Positions 25,867 through 32,613 of a stretch of 64,000 nt of DNA are shown piece after piece. The translations under genes and the position numbers were made by a program. The DNA is from Bacteroidota bacterium (GTDB lineage: Bacteria; Bacteroidota; Bacteroidia; Flavobacteriales; Weeksellaceae), in contig JAEWOD010000042.1 in NCBI GenBank assembly GCA_023461035.1, forward strand, positions 1 through 64,000, given 5' to 3'. Below the pieces are notes generated by a model that saw nothing but the letters and a program-made list of their open reading frames with translations, was not told where the DNA came from and did no database searches. The first letter of the stretch is position 1; the number at the start of each line of letters is the position of its first letter.

Positions 25867-26342
25867 AAAAGTTTGCTTTTCTCATTTTCTTTCTCAAAAC
25901 CTTCATCAATCAATAATTTAGTTGAATGAGCGGCCGCCACGGCTATCTGATCGGCTCGTTCGTTAAATTCATTCCCGGCATGGCCTTTCACCCATACAAA
26001 TGAAACTTGGTGTTTACGGAATTGTACAAGAAATTTCTGCCATAAATCGGGGTTTTTCTTTCCTTTAAATCCCTTTTTCTCCCATCCGAAAACCCATTTT
26101 TTATCCACTGCATCGCAGACATATTTTGAATCGCTGTAGATAGTGATTTCGGTTTTTGGTTTTTTCAATTTTTCCAAGGCAACGATGACCGCCATGAGTT
26201 CCATACGGTTATTGGTCGTTAAACGATACCCTTGTGAGAATTCTTTTTTGACTTTCATTTCTGTTTCCATCAAAATCGTTCCGTATCCGCCGGGGCCGGG
26301 ATTTCCAAGTGATGAACCATCTGTATATGCTATTATTGCCAA
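25863..26342 (-). CDS. rnhA: Ribonuclease HI
   Basis: This 159-residue enzyme degrades RNA in RNA/DNA hybrids. The four catalytic acids are in place: Asp8 (YTDGSSLGNPGPGGYG), Glu48 (NNRMELMAVI), Asp71 (YSDSKYV) and Asp131 (NERADQIA), with GHAGNEFNERAD supplying the handle histidine. Length and motif order equal bacterial type 1 RNase HI. The gene is followed by an unrelated acyltransferase gene on the same strand. Confidence 0.96.
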   Translation of the reverse strand: MAIIAYTDGSSLGNPGPGGYGTILMETEMKVKKEFSQGYRLTTNNRMELMAVIVALEKLKKPKTEITIYSDSKYVCDAVDKKWVFGWEKKGFKGKKNPDLWQKFLVQFRKHQVSFVWVKGHAGNEFNERADQIAVAAAHSTKLLIDEGFEKENEKSKLF

Positions 26343-26441
26343 ATTATTTCAGTTTTGTGTATGAGTTAAGGATGTTGAATTCGATAATAATTATCCCAAG
26401 ATTAAAAAATTCAAGATTGGAGACTCAAATAATCTAGCTCT

Positions 26442-27179
26442 CTACTCCTCGACAAGATCATCATAAATTTTTTGATAAGACTTTTGTTTGATTTCATCTT
26501 TCTCATGTAAAGATAGATTTTCAGTCGTGATTATATCTATTAATTTTACCCGAACTTTTCCCGGATAACCACGTGTCCACGACCAGGGAAACATTTCTTT
26601 CAGGCCTTTTATCGAATAAACAACTATGGGTAGCTGTGTGGCTATGGCGATTGAAAAAGGACCATCTTTAAACCGATCCAAGATGATGTTTTTATCATCC
26701 GGTATTCCGCCTTCGGGAAAAATAACAATACTGTTTCCTTGGTTAATTCTTTCTTTGGCCAATTTAAAAACCCGGGTTCTGCTTCGGGTGTCGGAACGAT
26801 CTACCACTATACAGATACGCTTATAAATCGGACCGAAAATCGGGAGTTTTGCCAATTCGGCTTTGCCGACAAAAACAATTGGATGTTTATGGATTATGGC
26901 CATCAGCATGACGTCGAGAATAGAAGTATGATTGGAAATAAAAATATAGGATTGTTTTTTCTCTAATTTCAAATTTTGAATCAATTCATACCGAAATCCC
27001 GTACCATAAAAAATCAGAATTGCCCAAAGGCGAATGCCTTTATAGGCCAAAGGAAAGGTTTTGGAAGAAAGGGCAAGAGGAAAAGTCCAGAAAACACCGA
27101 TGGTAAGAACCAATAGAGTGGTCAAAAAAATAAACCAAAATTTCCAAAGGACTACTATTGCTTTTCTGACCGGTTGCAT
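26442..27179 (-). CDS. plsC: 1-acylglycerol-3-phosphate O-acyltransferase (PlsC family)
   Basis: This 245-residue inner-membrane enzyme should acylate lysophosphatidic acid to phosphatidic acid. It has hydrophobic N-terminal segments (VLWKFWFIFLTTLLVLTIGVF), the catalytic HX4D motif in ISNHTSILD, and the glycerol-phosphate motif IVIFPEGGIPDD. ATG at 27179 gives the usual family length. The longer frame from 27305 would add a translated repeat hairpin (RCPSTTLRVT) and is rejected. A second PlsC domain occurs in this window as part of the MMPL fusion. Confidence 0.92.
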   Translation of the reverse strand: MQPVRKAIVVLWKFWFIFLTTLLVLTIGVFWTFPLALSSKTFPLAYKGIRLWAILIFYGTGFRYELIQNLKLEKKQSYIFISNHTSILDVMLMAIIHKHPIVFVGKAELAKLPIFGPIYKRICIVVDRSDTRSRTRVFKLAKERINQGNSIVIFPEGGIPDDKNIILDRFKDGPFSIAIATQLPIVVYSIKGLKEMFPWSWTRGYPGKVRVKLIDIITTENLSLHEKDEIKQKSYQKIYDDLVEE

Positions 27180-27250
27180 TTCAAAATCAAAAATACTAAG
27201 AAACTGTTTAATTTTTACCGAAATCTTCAAACACGAAGCAAAATCTGTCA

Positions 27251-27270
27251 CCCTGAGCGTAGTCGAAGGG
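27251..27270. repeat. Dispersed hairpin (ccctgagcgtagtcgaaggg)
   Basis: This 20-base imperfect palindrome is a widespread intergenic repeat type in bacterial genomes, commonly seen in false N-terminal extensions as CPSTTLRVT. It lies between plsC and the next gene and may structure the plsC leader. Confidence 0.75.
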
Positions 27271-27343
27271 CATCGCAAAATAGCTATAAAAATTTTTAGC
27301 AACAAAATTTAAACAGTCTCTAACCAAAACCTTCTTCAAAACA

Positions 27344-27370
27344 AAAAAGCCCCGAAATTCGGGGCTTTTT
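27344..27370 (-). terminator. Terminator of the Ala-rich lipoprotein gene
   Basis: AAAAAGCCCC / GGGGCTTTTT stem followed by T on the minus strand, 22 bases after the stop. Also usable on the plus strand. Confidence 0.88.
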
Positions 27371-27391
27371 ATCTTTCTTTACTAAAAAGGA

Positions 27392-27694
27392 TTATTTAGT
27401 AGCTTCAGCAGCAGCGTCTTTTACGTCAGCAGCAGCTTCTTGTGTAGCATCAGCAGCAGCTTCAACTCCTTCAGCAGCAGCCTCAACTCCTTCAGCAGCA
27501 GTAGCTTCAGTTGCAGTAGCAGCAGCATCAACAGCCTCACCAGCAGCTTCAACAGCGTTGTCAGCAGCTTCAGTAGCTTCTTCAGCAGCAGCTTCTACAT
27601 TTTCTTCAGTAGTTTTTTGCTCACAAGAGATACTAGTGAAAGACAAAGCTACAACAGCCAATAAAGCGAATCCTTTTACAAATACTTTTTTCAT
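27392..27694 (-). CDS. Small alanine/glutamate-rich lipoprotein
   Basis: This 100-residue protein has a lipoprotein signal (MKKVFVKGFALLAVVALSFTSISCEQK, Cys24). The rest is almost only Ala, Glu, Thr, Val and Asp, in repeats such as EAADNAVEAAGEAVDAAA and EGVEAAAEGVEAAADATQ. This should form one long amphipathic or coiled-coil helix tethered to a membrane. The DNA is correspondingly full of agc/gca triplets, prone to slippage. ATG at 27694 begins the signal peptide; the longer frame is rejected. Function is unknown; periplasmic spacer or stress roles are guesses. Confidence 0.82.
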   Translation of the reverse strand: MKKVFVKGFALLAVVALSFTSISCEQKTTEENVEAAAEEATEAADNAVEAAGEAVDAAATATEATAAEGVEAAAEGVEAAADATQEAAADVKDAAAEATK

Positions 27695-27828
27695 AACTAA
27701 TAATTTTTTAATGGTTTTTATTTGTTCCAAAAGTACATTAGCTTTGTGCTTTCGCTTCAGAAAATGCGTTGTAATCGTTTTGTAAATCATTTTACAATTT
27801 ACAAAATGCTGTTAACCAAATTGTTAAA

Positions 27829-28857
27829 TTGATTTTTTTGAAAAAAATTTCTGAAATAGAATTGTTTGATTTACTTAAAAAGGATGTTTCCAAACGTTTT
27901 TTTGAGTCAAATTCTGCTTCTTCTCCCGATATTTCGGAGTGGAAAGGACAGGACATCGTGAGTTTTCAAGAAGATGTTTTTACCAAAACCAGATCGACCG
28001 TCAGTGAAAAATGGTTTTATACTTATTTTAAATCGGACTTTAAAAAATTGCCGAGGATCGATATGTTAAATCTTTTGACCCAATATGCCGGATATTCCGG
28101 TTGGTCGGAATTTTTACGTAAACAACAAAATTCTTTTGAAAACCCGACGACCACATTGAATTCGGAAGAGTTGATAGAAATTCCGGAATCAGATACAAAA
28201 AATAGAGGTCTTCAGCCACCACAACCGGAACGCAAACTTGAAACAAAAAAACAATCGGGTAAATTGGGATATGTTCTTTTTGCGATTTTAGGATTGGGCA
28301 TAGTTGCTTCAGCGGTGTATTTTGGTTTCTTTTACCAAAAAACCTATGAGTTTTGTTTTGTGGACGCAGACCGGAACTCAGCCATAACGGAACCCATCGA
28401 AATAACCATTGCAAGAAAAGGCTTTACACCCTTGGAACTATTTACTGAAAAGGGTTGTGTGGAATTCTCTTCTTCAGAGGATACTTTGCTCATGGCTATC
28501 AATTCAACCTATTATAAACAAGACACTTTTAAATTAAACCTGCATGAATACAGGGGAATGGAAACCATACGACTGGAGCCGGACGATTATAAAGTTATGC
28601 TCCGCCATTATTCCAAATCCTCCCAAAGTGTAAAAGAGCGTATAAAAATGCTCGATGAAATGATTGCAGATGATGCTTTAATATATCAAGTATATGATAA
28701 TGAATATTTTGGAGTAGAAGTATTGAGTAAAAAACAATACATCAATTTAGTCTCCCTGCCTACTAGTTCCCTAAAAAACTTTACGCTGATAGAAGCAGAA
28801 AGGAAAAGTGGGAAAATTGTTAAAATCAAATTTAAAATCCACTCAGATGAAAACTAA
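27829..28857 (+). CDS. Single-pass membrane protein of unknown function (TTG start)
   Basis: This protein of about 342 residues has a conserved-looking N-terminal cytoplasmic domain (SEKWFYTYFKSDFKKLPRID, then MLNLLTQYAGYSGWSEFL, residues about 63-101), a polar linker, one membrane helix (YVLFAILGLGIVASAVYFGFF, about 148-168), and a C-terminal extracytoplasmic domain. No ATG is available in the first part; TTG at 27829 or 27838 must serve. The gene overlaps the next lipoprotein gene by 11 bases, so the two are coupled and probably act together at the inner membrane/periplasm. Not assigned to a known family. Confidence 0.7.
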   Translation: MIFLKKISEIELFDLLKKDVSKRFFESNSASSPDISEWKGQDIVSFQEDVFTKTRSTVSEKWFYTYFKSDFKKLPRIDMLNLLTQYAGYSGWSEFLRKQQNSFENPTTTLNSEELIEIPESDTKNRGLQPPQPERKLETKKQSGKLGYVLFAILGLGIVASAVYFGFFYQKTYEFCFVDADRNSAITEPIEITIARKGFTPLELFTEKGCVEFSSSEDTLLMAINSTYYKQDTFKLNLHEYRGMETIRLEPDDYKVMLRHYSKSSQSVKERIKMLDEMIADDALIYQVYDNEYFGVEVLSKKQYINLVSLPTSSLKNFTLIEAERKSGKIVKIKFKIHSDEN

Positions 28858-29440
28858 GACATTCATACAGTTGGTGTTAGGATTTATTTTTGTCGTTTGT
28901 TCATGCAAAAACGAGACGACATTTCAGGGAGAACATGACCCAGAAGTAATCAAAACCTATCGTAACCATTCTTCTACCGTTTCTAAAATGGATTCCCTTG
29001 CGTCCATCAATTTTATTACAAAACAAAAATTGACTGAGCTTTACGAACTTTCCTCCTTATATTCTTCCAATTCAGAAGACAGTATACTTCAGGGGATTTT
29101 ATACCCTCAAATAAAAAGCTATTTTCTTGAAAATGACACAATTACACTGGATCGAATTCTAAATGAACTGGATTCTCTTCAGGTTTTTTATATAGAAATA
29201 GACGATTTAAATTTATCTGAAAAGGATTCTATCCGGCCGGATTCTCTCAAAATCGTCAATTTTGATGTCAATTATTTTTCAAAAGACAAAAAATTAATCA
29301 GTAAAAAACCTAAATCCGCCACTTATATTCTGAAAAAAGAACCCAGAAAATTTAAACATGAATTTATCTTTTATTTCTCCGGGCTCAATGATGTTCCAGA
29401 ATCGATAAATGATACGATTTCATCAGGTGTAACACAATAG
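28847..29440 (+). CDS. Uncharacterised lipoprotein, coupled to the preceding gene
   Basis: This 197-residue protein has a lipobox (FIFVVCSCKNE, Cys19). The mature part has a helical HSSTVSKMDSLASINFITKQKLTELYELSSLY stretch and beta strands near the end. The start at 28847 lies inside the 3' end of the membrane-protein gene; the longer frame from 28808 lacks a signal peptide at its start. Its last 70 bases overlap, on the opposite strand, the end of the formyltetrahydrofolate cyclo-ligase gene, an unusually long convergent overlap. No family recognised. Confidence 0.68.
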   Translation: MKTKTFIQLVLGFIFVVCSCKNETTFQGEHDPEVIKTYRNHSSTVSKMDSLASINFITKQKLTELYELSSLYSSNSEDSILQGILYPQIKSYFLENDTITLDRILNELDSLQVFYIEIDDLNLSEKDSIRPDSLKIVNFDVNYFSKDKKLISKKPKSATYILKKEPRKFKHEFIFYFSGLNDVPESINDTISSGVTQ

Positions 29441-29961
29441 TCGAGACGGGCATCCCAACTTTCTGTATCGAGAATTTGATCGATGGGCGGAAAAAAATTC
29501 AATCCGATTTTGATAGGATCTTTCTCAAATTGATTTAGCCAGCGATCATAAAATCCACCGCCATAACCAACGCGATTTCCTTTTTCGTCACAAACCATCA
29601 ACGGCATAAAAACCAATTCAATTTCTTGATTTTGAATTAATTGAAATTCTTTTGGTTCTAAAGTATGAAATGATCCTGTTTCAAATTTCACTTCTTTTTG
29701 AATTTCACAATTGATCAAATCCAAATCAATCACTTTCGAGACAACGACTCTTTTTTTTCGGGAAAATAATTCGTCCATGAGTGGAAAAGTATTGACTTCA
29801 TGGTTTTGTTCAATCGGGAGAAAAATATGATAAACAGAAAAATCCCAAATATCCATCTGCTTCAGATTTTTCAGTATTTCAAGGCTAAGTTGTTGTATTT
29901 CAGCAAAAGTAAGCTGAAATCGTTTGTTTTTATAAATTTTTCTGAGTTCCGGTTTTTTCAT
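29371..29961 (-). CDS. 5-formyltetrahydrofolate cyclo-ligase
   Basis: This 196-residue enzyme converts 5-formyl-THF to 5,10-methenyl-THF with ATP. Motifs seen: the N-terminal KPELRKIYKNKRFQL basic segment, the folate-binding MPLMVCDEKGNRVGYGGGFYDRWL signature (about residues 123-146), and VTPDEIVSF near the end. The start at 29961 matches the family and gives an ATGA overlap with the upstream ferredoxin gene, so the two are translationally coupled. Its 3' part overlaps the opposite-strand lipoprotein gene by 70 bases. Confidence 0.92.
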   Translation of the reverse strand: MKKPELRKIYKNKRFQLTFAEIQQLSLEILKNLKQMDIWDFSVYHIFLPIEQNHEVNTFPLMDELFSRKKRVVVSKVIDLDLINCEIQKEVKFETGSFHTLEPKEFQLIQNQEIELVFMPLMVCDEKGNRVGYGGGFYDRWLNQFEKDPIKIGLNFFPPIDQILDTESWDARLDYCVTPDEIVSFIDSGTSLSPEK

Positions 29962-30188
29962 GTTTCCTTCACTGAAATGATGTTTACCGGACAAGCCTTG
30001 GCGGCGCGTTCGCAATCCTCAAAAATACTGTGATCAGGGTCCTTTATTGTATAAAAACCTTTCTTTTCCGTTGATTTGAGTAAAACCGATTTTCCGTCCT
30101 TTTTGGACATCCTGAATTTCTCGGGAGCCAATTCGGCACAATAATTACAGCCTATGCATTTGTCTCTCTGTAAGGTAATGATGACCAT
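29958..30188 (-). CDS. Small [4Fe-4S] ferredoxin
   Basis: This 76-residue protein has CIGCNYCAELAP near the N-terminus (Cys at 11, 14, 17) and CERAAKACPV near the C-terminus. It binds one [4Fe-4S] cluster through CxxCxxC and the distant Cys in ACPV. Single-cluster ferredoxins of this type are electron carriers in the cytoplasm. It sits between the U32-family gene (upstream, about 110 bases) and the cyclo-ligase gene (4-base overlap). The U32 enzyme is itself an iron-sulfur protein, so it could be the partner; that is inference. Confidence 0.92.
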   Translation of the reverse strand: MVIITLQRDKCIGCNYCAELAPEKFRMSKKDGKSVLLKSTEKKGFYTIKDPDHSIFEDCERAAKACPVNIISVKET

Positions 30189-30195
30189 TCTGTTC

Positions 30196-30296
30196 GTTTA
30201 ATGTTTAAGGTTTAACGTTTAATGTTTTTTCTGATAATCAACAATTTGTAAAGCAATTTCTCAACTTTAAACCTTAAACTTTGAACCTTAAACCTA
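30196..30296. repeat. Inverted pair of heptamer repeat tracts
   Basis: A run of GTTTAAx heptamers (30196-30225) is mirrored by its complement (30263-30296, CTTTAAACCTTAAAC type) across about 38 bases. It occupies the whole U32/ferredoxin spacer and could fold into an imperfect AT-rich stem. Confidence 0.65.
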
Positions 30297-31547
30297 TCAA
30301 GCGTATTCCGTTTTTACTAACTTATACAATTTGTCGGAAGGCCGGATTCTAAAATCAACAGGAAACGTAATATTATCACCTTTCTTTGCCGTTTCTGAAA
30401 CGGCGTCTTCCACCATCATAGAGGAAACCGTTGCTTCTTTTGCCCCCGTAGTCGGTCCTGTAATCAGGATTTTGTCACCGATTTTTAAGTCGTAAGCTTC
30501 TATAGTAAATTGGCCGATGTTTGTTTTCGGATAAAAATGTTTTCCTTTTCCTATGTACACTTTTTTCTGTGTCGCCATGGAGCCGTTGGCAGGCGACCAT
30601 TCGCCCAACTTTTGACCCAAATAATATCCACTCCAAAACCCTCTGTTGTAAACAGTTTGAAGCAAGGTCATCCAATAATCCGTTTTTTCTTTGGAGAAAG
30701 TTCCGTCTGCGATAGAATCAATTGCTTGACGGTAACATTGAATCACTGTCGCCACGTATTCCGGTGCTCTTCCGCGTCCTTCGATTTTCAAAACTTTGAT
30801 ACCGGCATCTGTGATTTCGTCCAGAAAATCAATGGTACATAAATCTTTTGGCGACATCATGTATTCGTTGTCCAATTCGATTTCAAATCCGGATTCCTGA
30901 TCGATTACGGTATATTTTTTACGGCAATTTTGTTTACAAGCGCCCCGGTTTGCAGAAGAATTGCTCGAATGCAGACTCAAATAACATTTGCCCGAAACCG
31001 CCATACAAAGCGCTCCGTGTCCAAAAATTTCGATTTCCACCAGATTTCCGGAAGGACCGCATATATTTTCTTTTTTGATTTGTTCGGTAATCTTTTTTAC
31101 CTGGCTTAAACTCAACTCGCGGCTCAAAACAATCGTGTCGGCAAACATCGCATAGAAACGAACTGTTTCGATGTTTGTTACATTGATTTGAGTCGAAATG
31201 TGAACTTCCATTCCTACTTGACGCGCATAAGCAATGACCGCCTGGTCCATCGCGATAACCGCAGTTATATCGGCCGATTTTGCTTTGTCGATCAGGGTTT
31301 TGATGACGGAAAGATCATGATCGTAAATGATGGTATTCAGCGTAAGATAGGTTCTCACACCCAATTTTTTACAACGTTTGGAAATTTCCGGAAGGTCGTC
31401 CATCGTGAAATTAATCGAAGCACGCGCACGCATATTCAATTGTTCCACCCCGAAATAAACCGAATCCGCACCGTTGTCCAACGCAGCCTGAAGCGATTCA
31501 AAATTTCCGGCAGGTGCCATTAACTCCATTTTTCCGTCTTTTGTCAT
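30297..31547 (-). CDS. Peptidase U32 family protein (TrhP/RlhA-like RNA hydroxylase candidate)
   Basis: This 416-residue protein starts with MELMAPAGNFESLQAALDNGADSVYFG, the U32 signature, and has the Cys-containing core EIFGHGALCMAVSGKCYLS...GACKQNCRKKY (about residues 172-210). These four cysteines bind a [4Fe-4S] cluster in characterised relatives. Members such as E. coli TrhP (YegQ) and RlhA hydroxylate uridine/cytidine in tRNA or rRNA using prephenate; older annotation as peptidases is poorly supported. A ferredoxin gene lies directly downstream. Which RNA is modified cannot be told. An internal ATG at 31529 (MELMAPAGN) is an alternative start. Confidence 0.88.
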   Translation of the reverse strand: MTKDGKMELMAPAGNFESLQAALDNGADSVYFGVEQLNMRARASINFTMDDLPEISKRCKKLGVRTYLTLNTIIYDHDLSVIKTLIDKAKSADITAVIAMDQAVIAYARQVGMEVHISTQINVTNIETVRFYAMFADTIVLSRELSLSQVKKITEQIKKENICGPSGNLVEIEIFGHGALCMAVSGKCYLSLHSSNSSANRGACKQNCRKKYTVIDQESGFEIELDNEYMMSPKDLCTIDFLDEITDAGIKVLKIEGRGRAPEYVATVIQCYRQAIDSIADGTFSKEKTDYWMTLLQTVYNRGFWSGYYLGQKLGEWSPANGSMATQKKVYIGKGKHFYPKTNIGQFTIEAYDLKIGDKILITGPTTGAKEATVSSMMVEDAVSETAKKGDNITFPVDFRIRPSDKLYKLVKTEYA

Positions 31548-31552
31548 TTTTT

Positions 31553-31583
31553 AAGTATTAAGTATCAAGTATTAAGTATCAAG
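31553..31583. repeat. Perfect 14-bp tandem repeat
   Basis: AAGTATTAAGTATC occurs twice in direct succession (31553-31566, 31567-31580), itself built of heptamers, just upstream of the U32 start codon. Length variation here could affect expression of the U32 gene. Confidence 0.8.
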
Positions 31584-31690
31584 ACTTTACTACTTGTACA
31601 TTTTGAATTTGCAAAATTACGGAAAAATCAGATACGGTTTTAACTGTCCCTGATAATTGATAATTTCCCTGAATTTTGTAATTTTACCCT

Positions 31691-31996
31691 ATGGAAAAAG
31701 AAATCACCATAGAGGATTTTTCGCCCATACTGTTTTGGGATGTGGATATTGAAATGTTTGATTTGCAAACACACAAAAAGCATCTCATCCACAAAGTTTT
31801 GGAATATGGCTCTATGAAAGATTGGAATTTAATCAAAGATTTATACGGTATGGAAGCGATAAAAGAAACCGCTCTGACCGTAAGGAGTTTAGACGCGGTA
31901 ACGCTTGCGTTTGTGTCCAACCTTTTTCAGATTGACGAAACCAAATTCAGATGCTACAAACACAGACAGTTGTACCCGACTTACTGGAACTCTTGA
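31691..31996 (+). CDS. DUF6922-type putative antitoxin partner of AbiEii
   Basis: This 101-residue protein reads IEDFSPILFWDVDIEMFDLQTHKKHLIHKVLEYGSMKDW, then LIKDLYGMEAIKETALTVRSLD. It is the conserved first gene preceding AbiEii-like toxins in Bacteroidota (DUF6922), and probably supplies the antitoxin or its DNA-binding part. It overlaps the toxin frame by 46 bases, so translation is coupled. Its role as antitoxin is inferred from gene order; no classical winged-helix AbiEi domain is visible. Confidence 0.82.
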   Translation: MEKEITIEDFSPILFWDVDIEMFDLQTHKKHLIHKVLEYGSMKDWNLIKDLYGMEAIKETALTVRSLDAVTLAFVSNLFQIDETKFRCYKHRQLYPTYWNS

Positions 31997-32562
31997 TTAA
32001 TTTGATGAACGAAGAATCCTTTAATGGGTTTGCGTTGGCGGGAGGTACTTCTTTGGCTCTTCAACTGGGACACAGAAAGTCTGTTGATATTGATATGTTT
32101 GGAAATTCCGAAATTCAACCCGCTCTTTTTTATGATATTTTAAGTGGATTCGGAACCGTTGTAGAAAGACAAAGTTCTGCCAATATTTATATTTCGGAAA
32201 TCAATAAAATAAAGGTTGATTTTGTCAATTACAGCAGATTCCCTCAAATTGATGACATTATAGAAATAGACGGAATCAGAATGTTTTCACCGAAAGAAAT
32301 TGCAGCAATGAAACTAAATGCAATCTCTGGTCGTGGAAGTAAAAAAGATTTTATTGACTTGTATTATTTAATCCAGACATTTTCATTGGGACAAATGATT
32401 GATTTTTATCGTGATAAATATACCGATGCGTCTGAGTTTATGATGTTAAAAAGCTTAACTTATTTTGGAGATGCTGATTTGCAGCCGCAACCAAAAGTAT
32501 TCAAAGAATTCAATTGGGAAGTATGCAAAAAATACATTTTACAAGAAGTTAATAAACTATAA
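31951..32562 (+). CDS. AbiEii/AbiGii-family nucleotidyltransferase toxin
   Basis: This 203-residue protein has the nucleotidyltransferase core FALAGGTSLALQLGHRKSVDIDMFG: the GG(T)S motif, then the acidic DID pair that holds magnesium. RMFSPKEIAAMKLNAISGRGSKKDFIDLYYL follows, with the conserved Lys and D-x-x-D-x-x-L. AbiEii/MenT toxins attach nucleotides to RNA (for MenT, tRNA acceptor stems) and abort phage infection in some systems. It starts within the DUF6922 gene. Together they form a type IV-like TA unit placed between housekeeping genes. Confidence 0.9.
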   Translation: MLQTQTVVPDLLELLINLMNEESFNGFALAGGTSLALQLGHRKSVDIDMFGNSEIQPALFYDILSGFGTVVERQSSANIYISEINKIKVDFVNYSRFPQIDDIIEIDGIRMFSPKEIAAMKLNAISGRGSKKDFIDLYYLIQTFSLGQMIDFYRDKYTDASEFMMLKSLTYFGDADLQPQPKVFKEFNWEVCKKYILQEVNKL

Positions 32563-32613
32563 CCTCTCCCCATTTTTCCAAAGTCCTTTCTTTAATAATT
32601 GAAATCCTTTTGT

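Noticed and set aside
27180..27305. N-terminal extension of the PlsC acyltransferase
   Set aside because: It includes RCPSTTLRVT, the translation of a repeat hairpin, and makes the protein longer than the family.
30510..30842. Plus-strand frame of 110 residues opposite the U32 gene
   Set aside because: Cys/Phe-rich shadow of a conserved coding sequence; no family resemblance.
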